Under the pieces are notes generated by a model. It was not told where the DNA came from, searched no databases, and saw nothing but the letters and a program-made list of their open reading frames with translations. DNA of 64,000 nucleotides from Amphiduros pacificus (lineage: Eukaryota; Annelida; Polychaeta; Phyllodocida; Hesionidae): positions 15,767,532-15,831,531 of the forward strand of contig OX439008.1 in assembly GCA_949316495.1 (NCBI GenBank). Direction: 5' to 3'. Positions 35,801 to 45,733 of the stretch are shown here, in pieces (within the stretch, counting starts at the first letter, position 1; the number at the start of each line of letters is the position of its first letter). Both the position numbers and the translations under genes were made by a program.

Positions 35801-38327
35801 AACACAGGCCTGAAACAACCGTATCACACAGGCCTGAAACAACCTAACCATACGATAATACAGGCCTGAAACAACCATATCACACAGGCCTGAAACAACT
35901 GAACCATACGATAATACAGACCTGAAACAACCATATCACACAGGCCTGAAACAACCGAACCATACGATAATACAGGCCTGAAACAACCGTATCACACAGG
36001 CCTGAAACAACCGTATCACACAGGCCTGAAACAACTGAACCATACGATAATACAGACCTGAAACAACCATATCACAAAGGCCTGAAACAACTGAACCATA
36101 CGATAATACAGGCCTGAAACAACCGTATCACACAGGCCAGAAACAACCGAACCATATGATAATACAGGCCTGAAACAACTGAACCATACGATAATACAGA
36201 CCTGAAACAACCAAACCATACAATAACACAGGCCTGAAACAACCGTATCACACAGGCCTGAAACAACTGAATCATACAATAATACAGGCCTGAAACAACC
36301 GTATCACACAGGCCTGAAACAACCGAACCATACAATAATACAGACCTGAAACAACCATATCACACAGGCCTGAAACAACCGAACCATACGATAATACAGG
36401 CCTGAAACAACCGTATCACACAGGCCAGAAACAACCGAACCATATGATAATACAGGCCTGAAACAATCGAACCATACGATAATACAGACCTGAAACAACC
36501 AAACCATACAATAATACAGGCCTGAAACAACCGTATCACACAGGCCTGAAACAACCGAACCATACGATAATACAGGCCTGAAACAACTGTATCACAAAGG
36601 CCTGAAACAACCGAACCATATGATAATACAGGCCTGAAACAACTGAACCATACGATAATACAGACCTGAAACAACCAAACCATACAATAACACAGGCCTG
36701 AAACAACCGTATCACACAGGCCTGAAACAACCTAACCATATGATAATACAGACCTGAAACAACTGCATTACACAGGCCTGAAACAATAATACAGACCTGA
36801 AACAACCATATCTGACTATAATACATGCCTCAAACAACCGTATAATATTATAATACAGGCCTGAAACAACTGTATCATACTATAATACTATCTCTTTCAC
36901 ATTAATCAGGTCAACAGCAGACAACTGTATCATATTATGAATTCAAATGAATGTTATAAAGTCACATTCCAAGTAAAATTCTCAAAAACATTATTTAATT
37001 TTGTAAATGTCAATTCTCTGCAACATTATTTAATTGTGTAAATACCATAGTTTATGATAATCACATGATAATTACTTACTACAAGTGAGCTTTACCACTA
37101 CAAATATATTATACTAAAATATAATATGACAATCATATCATTATAAACATCATATTGCAGAGATGTAATTTTAAAATAGGGAGAGTTGGTAGTTAAGTTT
37201 CTGTTCAACATTATTCTTCACAAAGTTGCACATTCTTTGTTAAAAATTCATGAAAGACAGATACAACAGTGCAACGTCCATAGTTGTGATGGTCCCTGCA
37301 GTTGTCATACAAAATCTTACCAAATAATTAAATTTATAAATGAATTTTCAAGCATTTTTTCTAGAATTTTAAGAATACAAGATAAAGATATAGCTGAGTA
37401 TCAATAAGTTAGCATAAATTAGAATGCACAAATATTATGGGTACAGTCCCGCTTGGGTTTGTTGTTTCTAGTGTACAGTGTGATGGGTCAGAGATATTTA
37501 AACAGAGATTGGAAAGAGCAGGTCTGCCACTAGGTGTCAGCGTGGTGCATCATCCACCTCAGACATGCAACTGTTACAGATCAGAAATAAATAGTTTTGC
37601 ATTTATTTCACAATTTTTTCCATTCTTGATGTCACTGATGTACGATTAACATAGACATGTGAAAAGTAAGTAGTTCTCGTAATAATTTCTTGCAAAAAAG
37701 ACATATTTATGCAAGTCTGCGAGTCTGTGAATCCGGATCCAGGACCATGTTATAAGTCTACATGTAGTATTCACCATGACGGTGGCGCCACCTAGAGATC
37801 AGTACACCTGAGCGATAATGCAGACCTTCAGCTTGTTTCCAATCTCTGTTAAATGTCTCTGGGTGGGTGTGGCGTGGTTTGGTTTGGGCGGGGTGTGACC
37901 TGACAGTATAGGCCCCCTGCCAGTCACCATTATCAATGATTAAACATAGAGGAGTTGTACAGTTCTGGTTCAGGTAAAGTTATACAGTTCCAGTGTGTGC
38001 TTTTCAATGGGGGAAAAACCATGGATGTCGGCAATCGGCGACAGTGTATAAGATAGAGCTCCATCTATTTCTCAAACAGCCTGCCACCCTCAGCTTAGCT
38101 GCTGTAATCAGGATGATTAAATTGGTAGCAACATGAAAGCAATTTGAAGCGGGTACACACCTGATTATGTCATGACATCAAGATAGATTAAGTTAAATGT
38201 GAGCACCTACCTCTTTGAAAGCAAATGGCAAACCAAGCACACCAGCTCCGATAAACGAGATGAAAATGTTAGCGAAGATTTTGATGGGGCTCTTGGAGCC
38301 AACTCCACCACTTGGTCCAACAGACAT
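20616..38327 (-). CDS. AAAP-superfamily amino-acid transporter (SLC36/AVT3-like), 497 aa
   Basis: AAAP carriers have about 11 membrane helices and move amino acids, often with protons, across plasma or lysosomal membranes. Sixteen coding exons on the minus strand: 38327-38211, 33593-33333, 32805-32772, 32487-32422, 31897-31831, 31090-31010, 30536-30459, 26375-26306, 26151-26087, 25969-25903, 24554-24506, 23632-23564, 22021-21963, 21848-21697, 21048-20989, 20814-20616. They sum to 1494 bases with every phase closing. Signatures: GAGVLGLP in helix 1 (27-34), GFCCAYLIFISENLADYIDG, YCYEGAGLILSLE (255-267), GYLSFGAET (300-308), FFTYPVVQLLE, and LAVPNFANLMALIGST. The ATG at 38327 starts MSVGPSGG. 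An unusual charged loop of about 50 residues (KEKEGSKEEKEDL) separates helices 2 and 3. Length fits the SLC36 family (about 470-500). The substrate cannot be told; an SLC38 or vesicular carrier is less likely from the motifs. Confidence 0.93.
21340..21690. repeat. Possible small non-autonomous element beside a transporter exon
   Basis: Bounded by a short inverted repeat (AGTCTGGG and CCCAGACT), with two related internal blocks around TACTAGACAGT and several CTAGCCCGAA/CTAGCACGAC motifs. It lies within 10 bases of the donor of exon 21848-21697. The weak ends make this a tentative call. Confidence 0.35.
22106..23562. repeat. Minisatellite F (42 bp unit), transporter intron
   Basis: About 34 copies of a 42-base unit (ATTATATAACCATGTTACTC, then CAATCATAACCATCAAACATTC). 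It fills almost the whole intron between exons 23632-23564 and 22021-21963. Variation is mostly in the CATTC/CGTTC/CATAC segment. Degenerate edge copies at the upstream end run to within about 5 bases of the donor at 23563. Because 42 is a multiple of three, the minus strand stays open for over 400 codons (MVMIGVTWLYNECL repeated), which is not a gene. Confidence 0.97.
27480..27722. repeat. AT-rich ~60 bp tandem repeat
   Basis: Four to five imperfect units built on GTGTATAAATTTTTGTATAA and ATATGTATATCAGTTA, preceded by a (TA)n run at about 27395-27425. It lies inside the 4.1 kb transporter intron 26376-30458, which is otherwise AT-rich DNA without recognisable genes. Confidence 0.8.
27722..27790 (-). 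mobile_element. tRNA-Glu-like SINE head fragment
   Basis: On the minus strand CTTGGTCTAGTGGTGAATGC contains a full A-box consensus as in tRNA-Glu (TGGTCTAGTGG). It is followed by CAGATCTCCCAGGAGATAAC but no B box. This looks like a truncated tRNA-derived SINE rather than a tRNA gene. Confidence 0.4.
29948..30035. repeat. Short ~22 bp tandem repeat
   Basis: Four copies of a unit CTCCATGTTGACCTCACAC with length changes, in the same transporter intron. Confidence 0.85.
30566..31002. repeat. Nested tandem array filling a transporter intron
   Basis: Longer units (GAAGCGTGACTCTTGTTATT then GAGTTT, CTACACCATAATATAAAG, AAAACACTTCC) are interleaved with about seven copies of a ~22-base unit TTCCATATATTTGACAGGAG. 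The array occupies the intron between exons 31090-31010 and 30536-30459 and reaches within about 10 bases of the donor at 31009. A long minus-strand open frame across it is in the wrong frame relative to the real exon. Confidence 0.9.
31105..31700. repeat. Four-copy ~145 bp repeat, transporter intron
   Basis: Related blocks at about 31112, 31256, 31467 and 31611 share AACATATGATCAAGGTATTC, AGATCCTGTATC, TTCCCACATGTATAAGG and GAATTCATTCCAAAATTT in order. The first begins about 20 bases above the acceptor of exon 31090-31010. Confidence 0.85.
32950..33290. repeat. Dispersed repeat, copy 2 (paired with 3955-4290)
   Basis: It shares the ordered landmarks given for the first copy (CTGCCATCTGGTGTCTTAAAAT, AATCAGTTTATGAC, TTCCTAAACTGACATTTTTT, TGCATTTGTTGC, CTAATGTATTCCCTT, ATGACACAAGTGACACCTGG). 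It lies between transporter exons 2 and 3 and ends about 45 bases below exon 2. Confidence 0.75.
33594..36880. repeat. Minisatellite G (32/24 bp units) made of 3' splice-site copies
   Basis: A 3.3 kb array of roughly 110 units in two forms: 32 bases (CAGGCCTGAAACAACCGAAC, CATACGATAATA) and 24 bases (CAGGCCTGAAACAACCGTAT, CACA). They alternate in higher-order blocks, with 32-mers only near the exon and mixed blocks beyond 34080. It starts at the very base where transporter exon 2 begins. On the transcribed strand each unit reads GGTTCGGTTGTTTCAG/GCC, the same as the authentic acceptor GGTTTGGTTGTTTCAG/GCT. Units decay after about 36760. Many open frames across it are repeat artefacts. Confidence 0.97.
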
Positions 38328-38835
38328 GGTCCCTAACTATGTGGTTGTTAAATGCACAAGATCAAATCATTGTTTACTTTTGCCATAAACTAATAAAGCC
38401 CTCCCAAAGTTTGCCAAGCGACGTGTCAGAAACAGCTCTGAAAATCCGGATGTTAAGTATTTGGTCTCTTCGCAGATGATATAATGGGCGACAGACGGTT
38501 CAATTTTGGAGAAAATATTTCAGATGAACCTTTGTTCAATGGTTCAAGGTGTTAGAACTTAATGACATGATAAATAATAAATAAAAATTGATTTGATGCA
38601 TGTATGGTTAAATAGGGGATTTTGTGTTGTTTAAATTAATCAGAATTTGGCAAAGAATCTAGAGCTACCCCGAGGTAAATAAATATCACAAACACTGACT
38701 GCAGCTCTTTTGTGGTATCGTGAATCAGTGAAAATAATTCTAGAACATCCACTGTTTGCATGGCATACAACGAATGTCAAGGATGGAGATGTCAAGGTTT
38801 TTGTATACCAACGTCCCGCAGCAGGATCTTCGATA
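38328..38835. promoter_or_regulatory. Likely bidirectional promoter between transporter and GRHPR
   Basis: The transporter ATG (38327, minus) and the GRHPR start codons (38836 or 38944, plus) are divergent and only 0.5-0.6 kb apart. Both 5' UTRs and core promoters must fit here unless distal exons exist. No TATA box is obvious on either side. Confidence 0.6.
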
Positions 38836-41475
38836 ATGTTTGCTGCAAGAGTAGCAGACCACTTTCACAAAGTGTCAAAGGTTTTAGGTCATTATTCCAA
38901 ATTAAAAAGACACACCACTTTGCAGTTGATACAGACAAGAAACATGAGTGAAGGTGCACGCCCCAGGGTGTACATCACGAGGAGGGTGCCACAGAAAGGC
39001 GTAGAATTACTGAGAGAGAGGTGTGAGGTGACACAGTGGGACCAGGATGACCCAGTTCCCCAGGCAGAGCTTCTGCAACAGGTCCGCGGTCAAGATGCCC
39101 TCTTCTGCTTGCTTACTGATAACATCGATAAAGAAGTCATTGATGCTGCAGGTAAGTTTACAGTAAATATATATTTGTAATTTGAAGAAACACAATATGG
39201 GAAAAGAGTTTAAAAACAGCAAATGTTTAGGTTGTTGATGGTTCATGTGTTCTACTCAGCAGATCCTGGGTTTTATTTAAACCAGGCAAGTGAAGGCATT
39301 TGAACAGTTTTAGGAGACCACACCCAGTTACCCCAGTACAAGCTTTATTTTTTCAGCCAATGGGCATAGGATCGATACCAAATGGTGTCATTGTTATGAA
39401 GAGAAAGTGAGTACAACAGCAAACGAGTTAAGATCTTTATAACATGTATACCTAAATAGTCAGATAAAATAGGGGATGAACTATTAATCAGGGGGATTGG
39501 GGTGGTGTTGGGAAGGGAGGATGGAGAAAAGAATATTTTTATTTTTATTCTCAGGCAAGGCCGATATATCAGGTGTCATCGTAAATGACTGAAATAAAGT
39601 TGAAAGTTATGTAAAAATCCAAACAAACATCCATTCTAAATTGCTTCTGAACATATGAAATAGGCATGTATACGTTTGCGGATGTGGCTTTCTGCATGAG
39701 CCAACCAATTGCAGAGCTGTATGGCAATTGCAGAGCTGTATGGCAATTGCATGCAAGTTTTCAGCAATTTCATGCCATTTGTGTCAGATGTATTACATGA
39801 CTCATTTGTTGTTGAGATACTAAATTAAAACCTAAAATCTTGTCTGCCCAGCTTTACGACTCTAAAAAGGAAATTTCGATAATTGTGGCCTATCTCAAAT
39901 GGATATGTAAAGAGATTCTTTGTATCAAACTGATTTTATTTTTTTTCAAATGGTTTATCTTTTTTCTGTTGCAGGGGCATCATTGAAGGTTATTGGTACT
40001 ATGTCAGTGGGCTATGATCACATTGACCTTCAGGAGTGTAAGAAGAGGGGAATCCCAGTAGGTTACACACCAGATGTCCTCACAGATGCCACCGCAGAAC
40101 TCACCATAGCCTTGCTGCTCGCCACATCCAGGAGAATACCAGAGGGTAATTAATGTCTTTACCAGTGATGAAAGTCTTCAGGAAATAAACTGAATTCAGG
40201 TTTTTTTCTTCAAATGTGAAATTCGAAATGGTCTGAACTCAGTCTAAAACATCCAAAAATGACATTTCTGAAAGGGGATAGGGGTATCTTCAGGTTAATT
40301 TTTAAGAGTTTCAGGTTTTTTTCCTGAATGCTGACTTTCATCACTGCTTTACAGTAGGCCAATTGTGGGTTGCAATATTGCCAATTTTCTGCCAGAACTG
40401 CACAAACAAAATAAAAAATGCACAAACAACTCTCTTTAATCCAATTATTAAAAAAAAAATACAATATTGAGGCAATGAATAACAGATCTAAGAAGTTTAT
40501 GTTTCAACCCAAATAAGTTTATTGCGTTTTATACATGCACCAAATACACGATCTAATTAAGGCTGAAAGAAAAAAACTTTCTAGTTTCAGCGTAATCAAA
40601 TAGTAAAATACTCTGATAAATAGAGGTAGTCTGTAAAATCGAGAGGCTTACAAATAAAACAATATATAACAAAGATATTAGTTATTAATTTTTTTTATGA
40701 AGACAGATATTTATTTTGTCACTTTTTATTATTATTTCTTCTCTGCATTGATGTGGATCTAAATGACAATTATTTAAAATCACAGTATTTTAATTGACTT
40801 GTATAATTTACTATTTTGATTTACTTTTATGTACTCCATTACATGTGTTTTGAGAATGAATCGGTTTTGACTGTAGGTCTGGATGCAGTGAAAAGTGGGA
40901 AGTGGGGGACATGGGCACCATTGTGGCTATGCGGACCCAGTCTCCAAGGTAGCACTGTTGGTTTTGTTGGTCTTGGTCGGATAGGACTTGCGACTGCCAA
41001 ACGACTTCAACCATTTGGTGTCAGTAAATTCCTCTACACCGGACACTCTCCAAAGGATCATGCTTCGGAAGTGAATGCAGAATTTGTTAATATGGATGCA
41101 TTATTGGCAGACTCCGACTTTGTTATAGTTACATGTGCTCTGACCTCAGAAACCAAGGGTATGTTTAACAAGGAATTGTTTTCAAAGATGAAAAAATCGG
41201 CTATTTTCGTGAACACCAGTCGAGGGGGAGTGGTCAATCAAGATGATTTATACACAGCATTAAAGGATGGAGAAATTCGGGCCGCAGGGTTGGATGTGAC
41301 TGTACCTGAACCACTGCCCACAGATAGTCCACTCCTGACCCTGGACAACTGCACGGTGCTGCCACACATTGGCAGTGCCACAGACGAGACAAGGGCACTC
41401 ATGTCACAACTAACAGCCCAGAATATACTAGCAGCAGTCAATGGAAGGCCCATGCCTGCCCAGATACAAATGTGA
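38836..41475 (+). CDS. GRHPR: Glyoxylate/hydroxypyruvate reductase
   Basis: Reduces glyoxylate to glycolate and hydroxypyruvate to D-glycerate with NAD(P)H, keeping glyoxylate from becoming oxalate. It belongs to the D-2-hydroxyacid dehydrogenases. Three exons: start to 39151, 39975-40145 and 40877-41475; junction phases close (GCA G/GG GCA and GAG G/GT CTG). From the ATG at 38944 the protein is 325 residues, against 328 in human. Visible motifs, numbered from that Met: VYITRRVP at the N-terminus, [27 protein letters not shown], Rossmann GLGRIG (158-163), and catalytic Arg242 ([13 protein letters not shown]), Glu271 (PEPLP) and His290 (LPHIGSAT). An in-frame ATG at 38836 adds 36 residues rich in Arg, Lys and His with a single acidic residue, a possible mitochondrial presequence. 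The open frame continues further upstream (TTG at 38710) without another ATG. Confidence 0.96.
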
Positions 41476-41541
41476 ATTGATGGAATTCTTATAAAAAAAT
41501 TATGTATTGTATTACATAGAAACGTATTTTGTTTTCATTTC

Positions 41542-41547
41542 AATAAA
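41542..41547 (+). terminator. GRHPR: AATAAA polyadenylation signal of GRHPR
   Basis: A canonical AATAAA lies 67 bases past the stop codon and is followed within 10-40 bases by a T/GT-rich stretch (TTTGTGATCAGTTTTTGA). This gives a very short 3' UTR of about 85-95 bases. Confidence 0.8.
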
Positions 41548-41559
41548 TATTATTTGTGA

Positions 41560-44500
41560 TCAGTTTTTGATATGTTCCAAAAGCATACCTGTTAGTGTAT
41601 TGGATTAATGAAGAACAATTCTCTCTTTTTTTTAAATCTGAAGGAATTGATATGCAAGAATTGATTTTATTCTGGTTCCAATTTGTAGTATTACAAAAAG
41701 CTTGTAATTACCAATCAAGTTTTTTTTTGTATACAGATTTTAAAGCAGTAATACATATATGTGATAATAAAGACTATATTGTCACATACTGTATACTATT
41801 TAATCAGAGACAATCAGGGCTGATGTGTAAATGTCACGATTTCTGTGTACTTTTGGTTCGGAGTGCCACCATTCCCAAAATATACAAATTGAATGTGGCT
41901 TCATTAAAGATGGCGGCCAGAACATCACATGTGCCGTAAAAACAAATAAAAACTTTTAACGTTTTTAAAAGACAAGTGGAATTGCAAGGTGACATGTTTT
42001 TTTTGGTCTTTCTCAATCAATATGTTATCCATCAAAATATGGTCAGTACATTATGTGTGTGCTATAGTGGAGTATACCCACCAGTAACAATTGACATTAA
42101 TTAATTTCATAAGCGATGATCATATGTTATATTCTTGCATGATTTACAAGTCCGAGTCATACCTTTGCGCATACGATCTTAGCCTTTGCACACGGACCTT
42201 TCTTATGTGCTAAAATATGAAAATTAATATATTGAGCATTAAAGTTACATAATGGAAGAGAATAGCCCAAAAGCTAAATTTTGAGATGTTAATTATGTAT
42301 TATGACAAAGTAGCACCAATTTGTATGTTTTTGTAACAATATGCTTCTTCCACATGTTCACATTGTTACGTAGGCGAGGTCACTGGGTGCAAGTTTTATA
42401 ACATTCCATTTATTCCAGTCATATCAAAATTTCTATGCCAAACTGTCTGATGTTCTATTTGTTTTATGTACATTAGAAATTTTCCTTATTATCAGCCAAT
42501 CCTACGATTGCGAGAATCCTATGGTCGTTAACCCTACAGCAAGGTAGGCCCAGTTTTCAGAGTGTGGGTTTTGTTTACTTGCAGCTCACTGCAAGTGCTT
42601 TGCTGCTACCTGCTACACACTCTCACCTGATCAGTCTCGCACCCAAGACAACTTGTACCCATGATGCAAATGCTTTGATTCACAAGCTTTTAGACAATTC
42701 ATTAATGTGAGTGTGTAGCGGGTACAAGATGAGCTGACAGTGACACCCTGCACGTGCTGGTCTATGATTTATGGCAACTTCAAAATGATGAGAAAATATA
42801 AATATCGTTTTCAAACTGTATGCAAATTCTTTTTTAAAAAAAAAGACTTTCTTGTTATTAATGTGACAACTGGATCTAATCTCCAGTTTTTCACCCCCAA
42901 AAAACCAGACAGATAAATGAAGTATATTGGGACTTTTTTCACTTTATTTCTGCATCACAATAAAATGTGTGACATACAAATAGACTCCCATACTATACAG
43001 AATGTTTCATATGTTTACAAAGAAATTTGTTATTTTCACATCACTTAAAACCATATACATAATACTGAAACTTAATCAGAAGAATTAAGTTACAAAATAG
43101 CCTGAGGTTAAACATTTATATGTAAAAGCTTGTTTTACATACCAAAGAAATTTGTTAAAAATGAACATTGTAGTCATCAGTTCATTATCAAAGACAGGAA
43201 AATAATAAATAATTTTACAAGTACATTCTCTAGTAAGATGTACACCATTAACAAGTGTGTTCTATTTGTTTCAATGTACAATTCTACTTCCTGATGTTTA
43301 ACTATAGGATTCGAGACTGTACAGCAGAGCTAATTGACATCATGATTTTAAATCCACAAAAATGGATTTATAATGTGTGACTCTGTGACCTATATTTGAT
43401 TGGTCACATGGTAATACAGAAGTGCGTTTTCACCACACCAAACAACAGCCACGCAAAATTTCCTATATCACCCAGTCTATTGTTCAGTGATTTTTTTGTA
43501 GAAAACTGAATATAAAACCAAGAACACTATTCAGTAAGAAATATTTGTTTTGTTTAGTTCTCATGGGATGATGGTTTATAATAAAATCCAAAGTCTTTTT
43601 ATTTAAAATACTTAAATTCAACTTCAAGAGTCTATCAAACTCTACATTTTGTGGCCAATGGCCACTTTTAAGAATTGTTTAATGACATCAACAAAATTTG
43701 CAGTTATCAAACCTACCACATAAATAACGTATCACTAATAGAAGGCAGTCCTTCTCCCAAACAACTCATATTTTTAACATACAGTCAGTCCACCTTGTAC
43801 ACTTGACATTGCACTACTCAAAATAAAATGGACCATAATAAATATACAAAATGACACCTCCTTCGTTGCTGTTGAGATTACACAAATTTGTACAAAATAC
43901 AAAATCTTTTTTTGACACAAAAGCACAAATTATTATCACATTAAACATACGTGTGAGTAGGAAGCTAATGTTTCTCACTGTGTACTTTATGACAAAAATA
44001 ATTACTAACTTACACTGCAAATAAATTATGCTGTATTTTCTTTGCTTTATGTCTTTGATCGTTTTAAACTGTCTGTGTGTGTAATTGTCACTTTGTAAGA
44101 TACATAGATATATATCACATCAGTGCAAGATGCCAAAAGGAAAGAGGGAAAAATAAGTGAAACAAGAATACAATTTTATATGCACCATGACAAACATGTG
44201 CTTATGGCCTGTGACTGTGTTTAGAGTTTATATGAAAAGAATTTGTTTATTTAATTGTTACATTTAAATCTTTAAATATCATGCTTATTCGTACTACATA
44301 CTGTAGTGTCGTACTTACAGGATTTGTTCTTACAAACATTGCCGGTGCTGGTAAATGGTAAGTTTATGTATGACTAGATGTTGTCAGTAATATTGAATGA
44401 TTCTGGAGTTCTTCATTCCCCTCATCAATATTCGCTTTGGCAACATGATCATTTTATATCAGTAGAAAAATTAGACTTTGTGAAATTCATATATTTGTGT

Positions 44501-45733
44501 ACATTTCACAGCAAAAACCATTATCTTCAAGTTAACCCATACATACTAGTATTCCATTTGTAATTTGGATATCATTAAATTTACTATGCAGCACAATTTT
44601 TTTATATTTCAGCATGGAGGTAATTGCCTATGTACAAGCTGGGAGAATACAGCTATATACACACAGCTAAGGCTTTGCACAATTTCTTCATTTATTCTTC
44701 ATTATAGTTTGTGTTCTGTGTAATAATACTCACAATTAGAGACAAGACAATATATAAATATACAGATACTGTACAAGGTGATAATAGTGGGTGAGGCAAC
44801 TGCGGGCGACCAGGTGGCAAAGTGCCCAATCTATTCACCTCTATTCACCTCTATTCCTGTCTTCTACATTATCTATTCAACAAAATTCTACATTCTACTA
44901 ATCAGCCAGGGCCAAACATATTTTTTTCTCCGGAACTGAGAGCTACGTTAGGCGATCAGCATCATTATTCACACCGCCCGGAGTGACCCAGTTCACTTTA
45001 TTTATGAACATCACTTTTACGGTTGACTTCTACACGTTGAGCCCGATCTATGGATATTGCTACTATATTATGTACAATATACTTCACATCCATCTCTCCG
45101 TTCTCACTCGCACCACGCTCCCCTCACTACTCATAGAAACAAATAGACAATATAAATAACACTATATACAACCTCTCAATATACAGGCATATAAGACATT
45201 ATCAGAATGTTTCCCTTATATTTTACAGTATCCGCTATGATAATATATTCCTATCTGTTGTGTAGATATTCACCTCCGTGAGCAATCCACTGTACTATTT
45301 ATCCCATCATTCTTTCCTTTGTTAGGAAATATTCATATCTATATGTTGACAATATCTTCACTTTAAGCAGAACTCTTAGATCGATGGACTCGTTTTCTCC
45401 ATATTTCAATTCACAACACGAAGCTGATATATCTCTGGCATTAAAAAAATCACAAATTCCAATTGTGATTAGCCATATCATTTTTTTTTAAATTTCCACA
45501 TGAAATTCATTCTGCTTTTGTTTTAAAACCACAAAATATTCCTTTTTAAGATATTCCAAATCTTCAAATTTTAACAGCATGATTTGCAAATTGCATGCAA
45601 TTATTTCCACCTCGAACCAGTTGTCCTTAAAGTTGTGGGGATGATAAGGAGATTTCTTTCCATCTTATGGTGGTCTACACCCAGATGATGATACATAACT
45701 GCCACCTGGTGTTCATCACCATCATAATTATTC
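41560..45733. other. Convergent intergenic region, including probable CLC 3' UTR
   Basis: GRHPR (plus) and the CLC gene (minus) converge here. Minus-strand AATAAA candidates occur at 44691-44696 and 42943-42948 among others, so the CLC 3' UTR could be 1.0-2.8 kb. A short inverted repeat spans about 42607-42733, with arms containing GCTACACACTCTCAC and GTGAGTGTGTAGC, and CTTGTACCC and GGGTACAAG. No coding frame is supported. Confidence 0.55.

Noticed and set aside
33466-36826. Many overlapping hydrophobic minus-strand frames (VSGLYYRMV, LFQACIIVW)
   Set aside because: All come from the 32/24-base array in transporter intron 1. Only the part from 33593 to 33333 is a real exon.
38710-38835. Upstream extension of GRHPR to a TTG codon
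   Set aside because: No ATG in this stretch and no similarity to the family. It is the 5' UTR or promoter that happens to be open.
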